Below, in pieces: positions 1-8,157 of a DNA stretch of 64,000 bases. The notes beneath the pieces were generated by a model, which had not been told where the DNA came from, searched no databases, and saw nothing but the letters and a program-made list of their open reading frames with translations. The translations under genes and the position numbers were made by a program. The DNA is from an uncultured Acetatifactor sp. (lineage in GTDB: Bacteria; Bacillota; Clostridia; Lachnospirales; Lachnospiraceae). Positions within the stretch are counted from its first letter, which is position 1; each line of letters opens with the position of its first letter. The DNA is taken from contig CAJUCE010000007.1 in assembly GCA_910584865.1 (NCBI GenBank), forward strand, positions 46,712-110,711, in the 5' to 3' direction.

Positions 1-1316
1 GAGGCGTCCTTTTTGAAGCCGGGGCCGATGAGGCTTTCGATAAAGGCGGTGAGCTCCGGATTGCATTTCAGCAGCCATCTGCGGAAGGTGATGCCGTTGG
101 TCTTGTTATTGAACTTTTCCGGGTAGAGCCTGTAGAAGCTGTTCAGCTCGCTGTTCTTCAGAATTTCCGTGTGCAGGGCGGCCACGCCGTTGGTGCTGTG
201 GGTGAAATGAATGTCCATGTGGGCCATGTGCACGATATTATTTGCATCGATGATGGCGGTAGAGACATCTTCAACTTTGGAACGTACAATCATATCCAGT
301 TTTTCGATAACGGGCATCAGCTGGGGAACCACGGTCTCCAGATAGTGCCGGGGCCATTTCTCCAGGGCTTCCGCCAGGATGGTGTGGTTGGTGTAGGCGC
401 AGGTTCTGGTGACTATCTCCACGGCTTCGTCGAAGTCGATATCTTTTTCGCACAGCAGCCTTATCAGCTCCGGGATCACCATGGAGGGGTGGGTGTCGTT
501 GATCTGGACGGCGGCGTAGTCATAGAGGTCGTGGAGGTCGCTGCCCCGTTCCATGCATTCCTCCAGAATCATCTGGGTCCCGGCGCTGACCATCAGGTAC
601 TGCTGATAAATCCGCAGCAGGCGTCCGGCATCGTCGCTGTCGTCGGGATAGAGGAACAGGGTCAGGTTTTTTGCAATATCAGTTTTGTCAAAGGAAATGC
701 CGTCCCCAATCAGGGATTCGTCTATGGTGTCCAGGTCGAACAGGTTCAGGAAGTTGGTGCGGCCTTCGTAGCCTGTGACGGCAATCTGGTAGAGTCTGGC
801 TGTGTAGTCGGCTCCGGCCAGGGACACGGGGTAGGTTTTGGAGGTTTTCACTGCCCAGTCGTGGCCGCCAAGCCAGAAGTCCGGGCGCTCGTTCTGGAGG
901 CCGTTTTCGAAATTCTGGTGGAAGAGGCCGCAGTGGTACCGCAGGCCGATGCCGTCCCCGGGGAGGTTTAATGTGGCCACGGAGTCCAGGAAGCAGGCGG
1001 CCAGGCGGCCCAGTCCGCCGTTGCCCAGACTGGGTTCCGGCTCCACTTCCTCCAGTTCGGCCATGGATTTTCCGTGGGCTTCCAGGCAGGCTTTCACGTC
1101 GTCATAGAGTCCTAAGTTGATCAGGTTGTTGCTGAGCAGCTTGCCGATGAGGAACTCGGCGGAAATGTAGTAGAGTTTGCGGCCTTTTACCGGCGCGATG
1201 CGCTGGCGGCTCTTTTCTTCCACAATGTGGAGCAGGGCTGTGTACAGTTCCTCGTAGGTGCAGTGGGCGATGTCTTTTTTACAGTATCCGCTTAATGCGA
1301 TTTCCATTTCTGTCAT
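1..1316 (-). CDS. glgP: Glycogen/maltodextrin phosphorylase, N-terminal part (cut by window edge)
   Basis: Releases glucose-1-phosphate from alpha-1,4-glucan ends in the cytoplasm, a PLP enzyme of family GT35. About 438 residues are present; the C-terminal half with the PLP lysine lies beyond position 1. Recognisable blocks are SAEFLIGKLLSNNL, EPSLGNGGLGRLAACFLDS, the active-site approach NDTHPSMVIPEL and NKTNGITFRRWLL near the edge. The start at 1316 has an AAGGAG site nine bases upstream on the minus strand. The N-terminus begins directly with the short helix typical of clostridial members. The divergent AraC regulator at 1816 is a natural candidate for its control, but that is inference. 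Confidence 0.95.
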   Translation of the reverse strand, partial: MTEMEIALSGYCKKDIAHCTYEELYTALLHIVEEKSRQRIAPVKGRKLYYISAEFLIGKLLSNNLINLGLYDDVKACLEAHGKSMAELEEVEPEPSLGNGGLGRLAACFLDSVATLNLPGDGIGLRYHCGLFHQNFENGLQNERPDFWLGGHDWAVKTSKTYPVSLAGADYTARLYQIAVTGYEGRTNFLNLFDLDTIDESLIGDGISFDKTDIAKNLTLFLYPDDSDDAGRLLRIYQQYLMVSAGTQMILEECMERGSDLHDLYDYAAVQINDTHPSMVIPELIRLLCEKDIDFDEAVEIVTRTCAYTNHTILAEALEKWPRHYLETVVPQLMPVIEKLDMIVRSKVEDVSTAIIDANNIVHMAHMDIHFTHSTNGVAALHTEILKNSELNSFYRLYPEKFNNKTNGITFRRWLLKCNPELTAFIESLIGPGFKKDA

Positions 1317-1547
1317 GATGGTGTTCTCCTTTTTCATTTATGGTGTTTGTTTTAGGAATTGTCGCAGACATTTCCTTGTGATGCTTTGTTATTTAGCTGC
1401 TGTTTGCCTGGTGTCCCTGCGGCGTTTCAGGTGTTCACCGTACGGCTGTTGCTGTGAACGGAGCGGATAGGATGTCTCTGTGCATCCGGTTAAGCCACCC
1501 TGCATGAAAGTAAGGCGATAGAGTAATTGCCTGAGGTTTACCGTGTA

Positions 1548-1635
1548 TCTGCTCTTGGCACACGCAGGATGCAAGGAATGTGTCTGCCCTGGCGCGAGGG
1601 CAGTGAAGTCTGCTCTTGGCACACGCAGGATGCAA
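1548..1635. repeat. 27-bp direct repeat pair in the glgP/AraC intergenic region
   Basis: A 27-bp sequence at 1548-1574 recurs exactly at 1609-1635, a period of 61 bp. Its core is GGCACACGCAGGATGCAA. It lies in the 499-bp gap between the divergent glgP and AraC genes. The rest of that gap holds an AT-rich stretch (about 1715-1800) with the AraC promoter and no convincing open reading frame. The repeat could be an operator or a passive duplication. Confidence 0.7.
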
Positions 1636-1751
1636 ATAGACCACCAGGACGGTGTGCCGGGCATGGGGCCTGGCGCCGCTTCGGTGCGGTTCTCTATCAA
1701 TATATGGAAGAACCTGTTGTATTATTTTTACCATATTTTTGAAAAGAATGC

Positions 1752-1781
1752 TTGTATAATGCAACCAAATTATTGTACAAT
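1752..1781 (+). promoter_or_regulatory. Candidate promoter of the AraC-family gene
   Basis: TTGTAT at 1752-1757 and TACAAT at 1776-1781 are separated by 18 bases. A start site near 1789 would leave a short leader before the ribosome site at 1801-1810. The -10 box overlaps the small palindrome ATTGTACAAT, which could bind a regulator. Confidence 0.5.
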
Positions 1782-1815
1782 CCTATCATAAGGAAAATGC
1801 AAAGGAGGGGACGTT

Positions 1816-2736
1816 TTGGGAGAATGCAGCAGAAAGGGAGATGCTTTCGGGGACGGGTATTACGAGACAAAGAAGCATTCTGATACAATGTTCGCATATA
1901 ATGTATATCCCTGTACCATTCCCAAGGATTTCACCTTTGTGCCGCTGCACTGGCAGGACAGCATGGAAATCATCTATGTAAAGCGGGGCAGAGGCAGGGT
2001 GCAGGTGGATCAGGAGATGTTTCAGGCGGAAAAAGGGGATATCTACATTGTTCCGCCGGGGCATCTGCATGGGATGCAGAGCCTGCCCAGGGAAAGCATG
2101 GAGTATGAAAATATCATTTTCGACATAGCTTTCCTGGGAGGCGGTATCGATGTATGCAGCCAGAAATATCTGCAGCCCATGGTCAGCGGAAAAGTCCGTC
2201 TGCCGGTGCGGGTGGGAAAGGAGGATGCCATGTACGGGCAGATGTCGGCCTGTCTGGATGCGGCGGACGGACTGTGTTCCGCCAGGCCTGTGGGGTATGA
2301 ACTGGGGGTGAAGGGCAGGCTGCTGCTGTTCTTTTCCATGTTGTTCCGGTACGGGGCGGACTGCGGGAACCGCGGCAGGGAGGTTCCGAATGCGGAGAAG
2401 CTGAAACTGGTGCTTTCGAAGATTGAACGGGATTATGATAAGCAGCTGACGGTTGCGGACGGGGCGGATGTCTGCGGATACAGTGAGAGCCATTTTATGC
2501 GGTGGTTTAAGGAGGCTACGGGGAGAAGTTTTGGGGGGTATCTCATCGAGTACCGTCTGGAGCGGGCGGCCTATGCGCTGCGAAACAGCGGGGATACCGT
2601 GTTGGAGATCGCGGAGCAGACGGGGTTTGAGAATCTGTCCAATTTTAACCGGCTCTTCCGGAAGCGGTTTGAGATGACGCCCAGTGCGTTTCGCAGGGGC
2701 GGCAGGGCAGGGAAATTTCATCTCCGTATATTGTGA
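1816..2736 (+). CDS. AraC-family transcriptional regulator with N-terminal cupin
   Basis: A 306-residue sensor-regulator. Residues about 20-110 form a cupin-like sugar-binding fold (FVPLHWQDSMEIIYVKRG, then DIYIVPPGHLHGMQ). Residues about 205-300 form the double helix-turn-helix of AraC/XylS proteins (YSESHFMRWFKEATG; then ENLSNFNRLFRKRFEMTP). The start is TTG at 1816, chosen because the strong site AAAGGAGGGG ends six bases upstream and no ATG follows with a comparable site. It is divergent from glycogen phosphorylase, so a carbohydrate-responsive role is likely. The effector cannot be read from sequence. Confidence 0.9.
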   Translation: MGECSRKGDAFGDGYYETKKHSDTMFAYNVYPCTIPKDFTFVPLHWQDSMEIIYVKRGRGRVQVDQEMFQAEKGDIYIVPPGHLHGMQSLPRESMEYENIIFDIAFLGGGIDVCSQKYLQPMVSGKVRLPVRVGKEDAMYGQMSACLDAADGLCSARPVGYELGVKGRLLLFFSMLFRYGADCGNRGREVPNAEKLKLVLSKIERDYDKQLTVADGADVCGYSESHFMRWFKEATGRSFGGYLIEYRLERAAYALRNSGDTVLEIAEQTGFENLSNFNRLFRKRFEMTPSAFRRGGRAGKFHLRIL

Positions 2737-2783
2737 CGCACGGCTGACGGAGATTATTTTGGAATACGTTCCGGGATTTTATG

Positions 2784-2827
2784 AAAAAACAGGCTGGGAT
2801 CAGAGAGGTGATTCCGGCCTGTTTTTT
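2784..2827 (+). terminator. Rho-independent terminator after the AraC gene
   Basis: The arms AAAAAACAGGC and GCCTGTTTTTT flank a loop of about 22 bases, 48 bases after the AraC stop codon. The A-run before and T-run after make it potentially bidirectional, so it may also serve the convergent minus-strand gene. Confidence 0.85.
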
Positions 2828-2936
2828 GGAGGGGTCAGGTTTTTGGAAAACTTCTGCTATCTGTAGAAGCTTTCTGCTTTTTGCAGAAGTCTTTTATTCC
2901 CTTTTCAGAAAAGCGTTTCGCTCTGCAAACTGGAAT

Positions 2937-3272
2937 TTACTCATCTTTTGGTCTGGGACCATTTGGAAGAGGCTTTTCGTTTTCATCTCGGTTAATAGGA
3001 GTTGCTTTAAGATGAAACTGGATACACCCGTCAGCACATGGTATATTTATTTCATATTTTTCTTTTTCACCTCTATATGTAAAATCACCACCGCATCTAA
3101 TAACTTCACACCATGTATATACTTGTAGCATTGTTTTAGGACACATTCCGGCAGGACATTCATATGAAAAGACAAATCTGTCTCCTTTTTCCAATCCAAG
3201 CCGACAGTGCCCGGCTTTTCCCTCTATTACCGACAATTCAAACTGCCAATCTTCAGTACACCATTTTTGCAT
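2937..3272 (-). CDS. TIGR04076-like small protein of unknown function
   Basis: An 111-residue protein resembling the TIGR04076 family, whose function is unknown. Visible are GDRFVFSYECPAGMCPKTM, a central YTWCEVIRCGGDFTYRG block and a closing CADGCIQFHLKA, so there are paired cysteines (ECPAGMCP) as in that family. The start is placed at 3272 (MQKWCTED) because AGGAG lies nine bases before it. A second ATG nine bases earlier, at 3281, abuts the same AGGAG and is too close. It stands alone between the AraC terminator and the chemoreceptor gene. The family match is from memory of motifs and is moderate. Confidence 0.7.
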   Translation of the reverse strand: MQKWCTEDWQFELSVIEGKAGHCRLGLEKGDRFVFSYECPAGMCPKTMLQVYTWCEVIRCGGDFTYRGEKEKYEINIPCADGCIQFHLKATPINRDENEKPLPNGPRPKDE

Positions 3273-3422
3273 ATCAATCATCTCCTGTATTGCAATGTAT
3301 ATTTATAAGTCGTTTTTTAATGGGTACAAAATTCCGAAAAGGGAGTAAAAACTTTTTGTACCCGCCACCCGCAACCGGCAGCAAAGTTTTGGCTGTATGC
3401 GCAGGACTCCGCTGTTGGATGC

Positions 3423-5393
3423 TCAACGCCTGCGCAGGGTAAATCCGCCCACCAGCTGCTTCAGCGCCGCTGCCTGGCTGGAGAGTTCTTCACTGGTGGC
3501 GGCGCTTTCCTGTGCCGTGGCGGAGTTAGACTGCACTACCTCGGAAATCTGGCTGACGGCCAGGGTTACCTGGTTGATGGAGCCGGTCTGGCGTTCCACA
3601 GCCTGGGCCATCAGGTCCATGTGTTCCGTTACCTGCACAGCCAGTTCCACCACTTTGGACACGGAGGAGGTGACGTTATTCACGGCCGAGCCTCCGTTAT
3701 TGACGGCTTCGATGGAGCGGTGGATCAACTCCATGGTGGCCTTGGCGGCCTGGTCGGACTTGGAGGCCAGCTCCCGCACTTCCCCTGCCACCACGGCAAA
3801 GCCTTTGCCAGTCTCGCCTGCCCTGGCGGCTTCCACGGAGGCGTTCAGGGCCAGGATGTTGGTCTGGAGGGCAATGTCTTCAATGGTGTCGATAATGTGT
3901 TTGATCTCATTGGAGGTGGCGGTAATCAGCTCCATGGCACGGTTCAGGTCCTCGATGTTTTGGCTGCTTTGCAACAGCTGTGTCTGGGCGCCGTTTACCG
4001 CGGCTTTGGTCTGCTCGGACAGCTGCGCTGTCTTCTTCGCATCCTGATCCATATCCGACAGGGTGGCGGAGAGCTCGACAACGGCACTGGCCTGCTCCGT
4101 GGAGCCCTGGGACAGGGCGGTACTGGAAGCGGCTACCTGGGCGGAACTGTCGGACACATGGTTGGTAGTCAGGGCAATGCCCCCAAGGGTCTGGTTCAAT
4201 TTTTCGTTTATGGTCTCCAGATCCTGCTTAAGGGCCAGGAAATCTCCCGGATAGTCGGCGCGAAGGCTGTCCGCGGTGAGATCGCCGTCCGCAATGCCGC
4301 TGAGAATGGAGCCGATTTCCGCAAGCATCCCCCGGAAGGTTTCCACCAGATGGGCGGTGGAGTCGGACAGAATGCGGGTCTCGTCCCGGGTGGACACTTC
4401 GGGAAGCGGGCTTTTTAAGTCGCCCTGGGAAAGGGCGTGAAGCCGTTTGGCACACCTGACAATGGGCCCTGTGAAGGACCGGCACAGGGGCGCGGAGACC
4501 AGGATGACCAGGATGCAGAGGGCTGCGCCCACGATAAGCTGAATATTATTGCCTACATAGGCGTAGTGCAGGAACTCGTCCTGGTTGATGGTCACGGCCA
4601 CGCTCCATCCGTCGGTGCCGGGTATCGGCGTGTAGCCCTGAATGTACTCCGTATTGTCCTCGGGATAGGTGTACCTGCCCACACCGCTTTCCCCGGCAAT
4701 CATTTTCTGCTCGATGGAGCCCAGTTCCTGTATGTATTTGTCATCCGGACTGGATGCCATTTCCCGGACCAGGTTTTCCTGACTGGATACTTCCTCTGTC
4801 TCCAGGGCGGCGATGGTGGTGCCCTCCTTATCCAGGATGTAGGCGTCCCCGTCCTCTCCGATCTGTATCTCGCTGATAATGGACTGCAGGATAGAGGTAT
4901 CGCATCCGAAGTAGACGACACCCGTAACCCGGCCTTCCACGGTCACCGGGGCGGATACCACCAGGTACATTTCACCGTTTTGGGTGTAAGGGGTGGACAT
5001 GTAGCTGCCGCCCTGGACCGCTGCCTGGAAAAACGGTTCGCCGGATACATCCGTACCAAGAATCGCATCTTTTCCCTGAAGATCAGCCATTCCTGCGAAT
5101 CGCATGAAATAGGCGTCCACTTTAGTCTGTAAAAAGTCCTGCTTCTCGGAATCGCTGCTTAATTCGGAAGTGAGAATGGGGGAGGAAGCGATTTCCGCAA
5201 TGGTAAGGGTGTAGGTTTCGATCATGTTCCGGGCGGCCAGGGCGGCCAGATCCGTGGTTTCGGTCAGAGTCTGTTCAAGGGCGGTGAGGGTGGAGCGGCG
5301 GGAAATGGCCGTGCTCAATGCCACATTGACGACAGAGACGCCCAGGGTGGCGAGGATCACCAGGATCATGATTTTGGTCTGAATTTTTTTCAT
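3423..5393 (-). CDS. Methyl-accepting chemotaxis protein with extracellular Cache sensor
   Basis: A 656-residue transmembrane chemoreceptor that would signal to CheA/CheW. A first membrane helix lies at about 7-29. It is followed by an extracellular Cache-type sensor to about residue 280, with a second membrane helix around 285-305, a HAMP linker (SFTGPIVRCAKRLHALS) and the cytoplasmic coiled-coil signalling domain. The tip holds NILALNASVEAARAGETGKG. An in-frame stop immediately upstream fixes the start at 5393. The only good AGGAGG site lies over 30 bases upstream, with a small hairpin (GCTGC / GCAGC) between it and the ATG. No CheW-binding C-terminal pentapeptide is visible. Confidence 0.95.
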   Translation of the reverse strand: MKKIQTKIMILVILATLGVSVVNVALSTAISRRSTLTALEQTLTETTDLAALAARNMIETYTLTIAEIASSPILTSELSSDSEKQDFLQTKVDAYFMRFAGMADLQGKDAILGTDVSGEPFFQAAVQGGSYMSTPYTQNGEMYLVVSAPVTVEGRVTGVVYFGCDTSILQSIISEIQIGEDGDAYILDKEGTTIAALETEEVSSQENLVREMASSPDDKYIQELGSIEQKMIAGESGVGRYTYPEDNTEYIQGYTPIPGTDGWSVAVTINQDEFLHYAYVGNNIQLIVGAALCILVILVSAPLCRSFTGPIVRCAKRLHALSQGDLKSPLPEVSTRDETRILSDSTAHLVETFRGMLAEIGSILSGIADGDLTADSLRADYPGDFLALKQDLETINEKLNQTLGGIALTTNHVSDSSAQVAASSTALSQGSTEQASAVVELSATLSDMDQDAKKTAQLSEQTKAAVNGAQTQLLQSSQNIEDLNRAMELITATSNEIKHIIDTIEDIALQTNILALNASVEAARAGETGKGFAVVAGEVRELASKSDQAAKATMELIHRSIEAVNNGGSAVNNVTSSVSKVVELAVQVTEHMDLMAQAVERQTGSINQVTLAVSQISEVVQSNSATAQESAATSEELSSQAAALKQLVGGFTLRRR

Positions 5394-5718
5394 CGTTTTT
5401 TACTGCTGCGCTTCGGCAGCGTCTGCCTCCTGTTATTTTACATATTATTTTACACGGGATTGAAAAGGATTTCAAGATTTTCCGTGAAATGTGAATAAAT
5501 AAGGAAGCGAAGGGATTTTATGTCAAAATTCATCTTGTAAAAAAGAAAAAAGTATTATACACTGAAAAAGGAAAACGATGAGAACACCTGTCTTTCGGTC
5601 GAAGAGGCTTGGACGCAGGGAGCTGTTTCAAGACAACCCGTGCAGGTTCAGGCAGCTTCCGAATCGGACAGGGTGCTTTCACAGACACGGCTTCAAGTTA
5701 CAACATAAGGAGGAAAAC
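5394..5718. other. Intergenic region with candidate prs promoter and leader
   Basis: This 325-bp gap holds the upstream region of the chemoreceptor on the minus strand and of prs on the plus strand. A weak promoter is TTGTAA at 5535-5540 and TACACT at 5558-5563, 17 bases apart. Transcription from it would give a leader of about 150 bases. The leader's reading frame is open from an ATG at 5578 into prs, but the real prs start has its own ribosome site. I see no known riboswitch. Confidence 0.45.
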
Positions 5719-6825
5719 ATGAGTTCAACAGCAGAAAAACACTCTATTCCCATCGTATTGATTCCCTTGTGCGGCACGGAGGAGCTCTCCAGTAAGATTG
5801 AGTATTATCTCCGGGAGACCTATAACAAGGAGGAATGTCATGTGGTGAATTCGCAGATTGTCCGTTTTTCCACAGGGGACGCCAAGGCGGTACTGGAGGA
5901 TACTGTCCGGGGCGCCGATGTGTATATCCTGATGGATGTGGGCAACTACGCCTGTTCCTACCAGATGTACGGGCAGACCGTTCCCATGTCCCCGGACGAG
6001 CATTTTCAGAACCTGAAGAGGACGGTGTCGGCCATCGGAGGTAAGGCATTCCGGATCAATGTCATTTCTCCCCTGCTCTATGCCAGCAGACAGGACCGTC
6101 GGATTTCCAGGGAGTCCCTGGACTGTGCCATGGCGCTGCGGGAGCTTGAAAATGTGGGGGTGAAGAATATTACTGCTTTTGATGTGCATGATAACCGGGT
6201 GGCCAATGCGGTTCCCTATAACGGGTTCGACGATCTGTTTCCGATTTACCAGGTGATTAAGGCCATCAAGAAAAATTATGACGATATTACGTTTACCGAG
6301 GAGAATTCCATCTTTATCTCCCCGGACCTGGGGGCCACTACCAGGAATTATAAATATACCAACGAACTGGGACTGGACATGGGGATTTTCTATAAGCGCA
6401 GGTCCAGGACCAAGGTGGTGGGCGGCAACTACGTGGTGGATGTACATAAATATATCGGTCCCAGTGTGAAGAATAAGGATGTGTTCATTGTGGACGACAT
6501 GATCTGTTCCGGAACCACCATGCTGGATGTGGCCAGGTACTGCAAGAAACAGGGGGCCAGGCGGGTGTTTGCCATTGCTACTTTTGCGCTGTTTACCGAG
6601 GGCATCCAGAAATTTGACGAGGCATATAATAAGAAGGTTCTGGAGGCAGTATTTATTACGAATGCATCTTACAGACGGGACGAGATCCGGAATGCGCCCT
6701 GGTACCGGGAAGTGGATATTACGAAGTATATAGCCATTTATATCAATTCCGTAAATGCAGGAAAGTCTATCTCCAAGCTTCTGGATCCTCATGAGAAGAT
6801 TCACAGGCTTCTGGATAAGGGGTGA
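5719..6825 (+). CDS. prs: Ribose-phosphate pyrophosphokinase (PRPP synthetase), long clostridial form
   Basis: Makes 5-phosphoribosyl-1-diphosphate from ribose-5-phosphate and ATP for purine, pyrimidine, histidine and NAD synthesis. 368 residues, longer than the usual ~315. The PRPP-binding loop is clear at DVFIVDDMICSGTTML (about residue 255), as are SRQDRRISRESLDC and TAFDVHDNRVANAVPYNGFDD. The start is placed at 5719, where AAGGAGG sits six bases upstream. An in-frame ATG 141 bases earlier (5578) lacks a ribosome site and would add residues unlike the family. It appears monocistronic: a strong terminator follows. Confidence 0.93.
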   Translation: MSSTAEKHSIPIVLIPLCGTEELSSKIEYYLRETYNKEECHVVNSQIVRFSTGDAKAVLEDTVRGADVYILMDVGNYACSYQMYGQTVPMSPDEHFQNLKRTVSAIGGKAFRINVISPLLYASRQDRRISRESLDCAMALRELENVGVKNITAFDVHDNRVANAVPYNGFDDLFPIYQVIKAIKKNYDDITFTEENSIFISPDLGATTRNYKYTNELGLDMGIFYKRRSRTKVVGGNYVVDVHKYIGPSVKNKDVFIVDDMICSGTTMLDVARYCKKQGARRVFAIATFALFTEGIQKFDEAYNKKVLEAVFITNASYRRDEIRNAPWYREVDITKYIAIYINSVNAGKSISKLLDPHEKIHRLLDKG

Positions 6826-6849
6826 GGGGCGTTATCGGATTTTTCAGGG

Positions 6850-6893
6850 CTGCCGCAGAAGGGATGGGTTTCCGGATGCGGCAGTCTTTCTTT
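6850..6893 (+). terminator. Rho-independent terminator of prs
   Basis: Perfect 8-bp arms CTGCCGCA (6850-6857) and TGCGGCAG (6877-6884) are followed by TCTTTCTTT, 24 bases after the prs stop. Confidence 0.85.
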
Positions 6894-6896
6894 ACA

Positions 6897-7044
6897 TTAT
6901 AGGAAAGCTCGTCGCCAGACGGACATGGAATCACGAGTTTGTGAAGCAAATCTCGCAAGAATGCGAAGCATTCTTTTTTACCTTATAGGAAAGTCCGGCG
7001 TCAGACGGACATGGAATTAGTAAGGTGCCGAAGGCACTTTTTTA
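6897..7044 (+). repeat. Two tandem copies of a dispersed terminator-bearing repeat element
   Basis: Copy 1 is about 6897-6980 and copy 2 about 6981-7044. Each begins TTATAGGAAAG, carries a small stem around GTC(T/C)G and the conserved core CAGACGGACATGGAAT, then ends in an intrinsic terminator. Copy 1 ends GAATGC-GAA-GCATTC plus a T-run; copy 2 ends GTGCC-GAA-GGCAC plus TTTTTT. A third copy lies at 47689-47751 before glutamine synthetase, and a fragment (CCTTATAGGAAAG) at 62252. No gene is seen between 6826 and 7228. Confidence 0.75.
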
Positions 7045-7228
7045 TGCAGGACAATTGCAAAGCAGCAAATGTCTGGAGGGCTTATTTTGTGTGTACGGCC
7101 TTTATTCTTCAGCAGCCTTATTCTTTATATGCAGGCATGGGAAATGGGTTGCCAGTTTTTTGGGTTAATGTTAGAATGGATGTGCGGAACTGCCGCAGCT
7201 TTCGGAGCAGACCGGATAAGTGCCGGGG

Positions 7229-7394
7229 ACGGGGAAGGAAGAGGGAGTGAAGCAGAGGAGAAGTGTAAGGGAAGAGAAGGAAGGCATAAGGAAAAAGGAG
7301 CGGAGCGGAAGAGAAGCAGAGGAGAAGTGTAAGGGAAGAGAAGGAAGGTATAAGGAAAAAGGAGCAGAAGAGAAGAGGAAAGGAAGAGGAGCAA
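7229..7394 (+). repeat. Polypurine tract with a 64-bp tandem duplication
   Basis: About 165 bases are almost pure A and G on the plus strand. Within it a 53-bp block at 7249-7301 recurs at 7313-7365 with a single C/T change, giving a period of 64 bp. It ends in the ribosome site of the next gene. The open frames crossing it encode only Arg/Lys/Glu/Gly-rich sequence and look non-coding. Confidence 0.85.
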
Positions 7395-7395
7395 G

Positions 7396-7782
7396 ATGAA
7401 TTTATGTAAGCCGGTATGCATTGCGGAAAACAAAAAGGCCAACGTGGTTATCGTTGCCGGAGAGTACAGGCGTCCCCTGGATGCAGGGGATACCTGGATG
7501 AGGGAGGAGCTGTTCAGACAGTATGAAAATCTGTTTGAGGATGCTGTCTTTCTGACAGAAGGGGACAGGGAGGTTCAGTTCCGGGTAAAGACTGCCGCAC
7601 TGCCGATATATTACGCGGGAATCGTCCTGGGATACGGCGGACCGGAGGAGAGGTTCAGGAGGATCGCCAGGTTTGCGGAGCAGGCCAGGAGGACAGGGCT
7701 GGTGATGGTGGAGGAATGGAAGATTACAGTGGATAAATTTGTCACGGACGCGGTGGCGGAGCTGGGGACATGTATGGAGTGA
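7396..7782 (+). CDS. Uncharacterised 128-residue protein
   Basis: I do not recognise this protein. It is 128 residues, soluble, with no signal peptide or membrane segment. Its middle reads FEDAVFLTEGDREVQFRV and the end is helical (ARFAEQARRTGLVMVEEW). An AGAGGAG ribosome site six bases upstream, lying at the end of the polypurine tract, supports the start. Codon use fits its neighbours, so it is probably real. It is followed by a gap with possible coding remnants and no terminator that I can see. Confidence 0.6.
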   Translation: MNLCKPVCIAENKKANVVIVAGEYRRPLDAGDTWMREELFRQYENLFEDAVFLTEGDREVQFRVKTAALPIYYAGIVLGYGGPEERFRRIARFAEQARRTGLVMVEEWKITVDKFVTDAVAELGTCME

Positions 7783-7808
7783 CATCCGCCGGAGAATAGG
7801 GCGGTGTA

Positions 7809-8006
7809 TTGGTCTTAGGCATGCGGTTCTTAGCAATGATATGCTGCACAAGGCGGCAAAGTATTGGCTCCGGTTTATCCGGGTCAGGGCTATTTATCAG
7901 CAGCAAGCCGGTTCGGTACGCGGAGGATTTACGGATGCAGTTGTTAGCGGCCGGAAATTCATGGCTGTTACAGGTACTGGAGCGGATGGCTGCGGAACTA
8001 AAATAG
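7809..8006 (+). pseudogene. Possible relic of a small coding gene
   Basis: Within the 375-bp gap 7783-8157, one frame gives a protein-like tail (RYAEDLRMQLLAAGNSW, ending LERMAAELK). A different frame just upstream gives a protein-like start (AVLSNDMLHKAAKYWL), as if a frameshift separated them. There is no ribosome site at 7809. Further on, 8063-8106 holds a long inverted repeat with arms GGAATGAATTTCA and TGAAATTTCATTCC around an inner CTGC/GCAG stem, but no T-run. This is a weak call. Confidence 0.3.
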
Positions 8007-8157
8007 TCCAGTTAAGAAATGTCAATAGGAAATTTTATAACAGTCTCGGGACGAAGGTGCCCGGAATGAATTTCAGCTGCGCACTTTGCAGATGAAATTT
8101 CATTCCCCTATAAGGGCACTGTAGTGCAGAGACGGTACTGGAATAGGAGGTATCTTT

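Noticed and set aside
5578..5718. N-terminal extension of PRPP synthetase
   Set aside because: The open frame reaches 5578, but that ATG has no ribosome site, whereas 5719 has AAGGAGG and matches the family's N-terminus.
7229..7394. Arg/Glu-rich coding region in the polypurine tract
   Set aside because: The open frames result only from the A/G composition; no start with conserved context and no recognisable protein.
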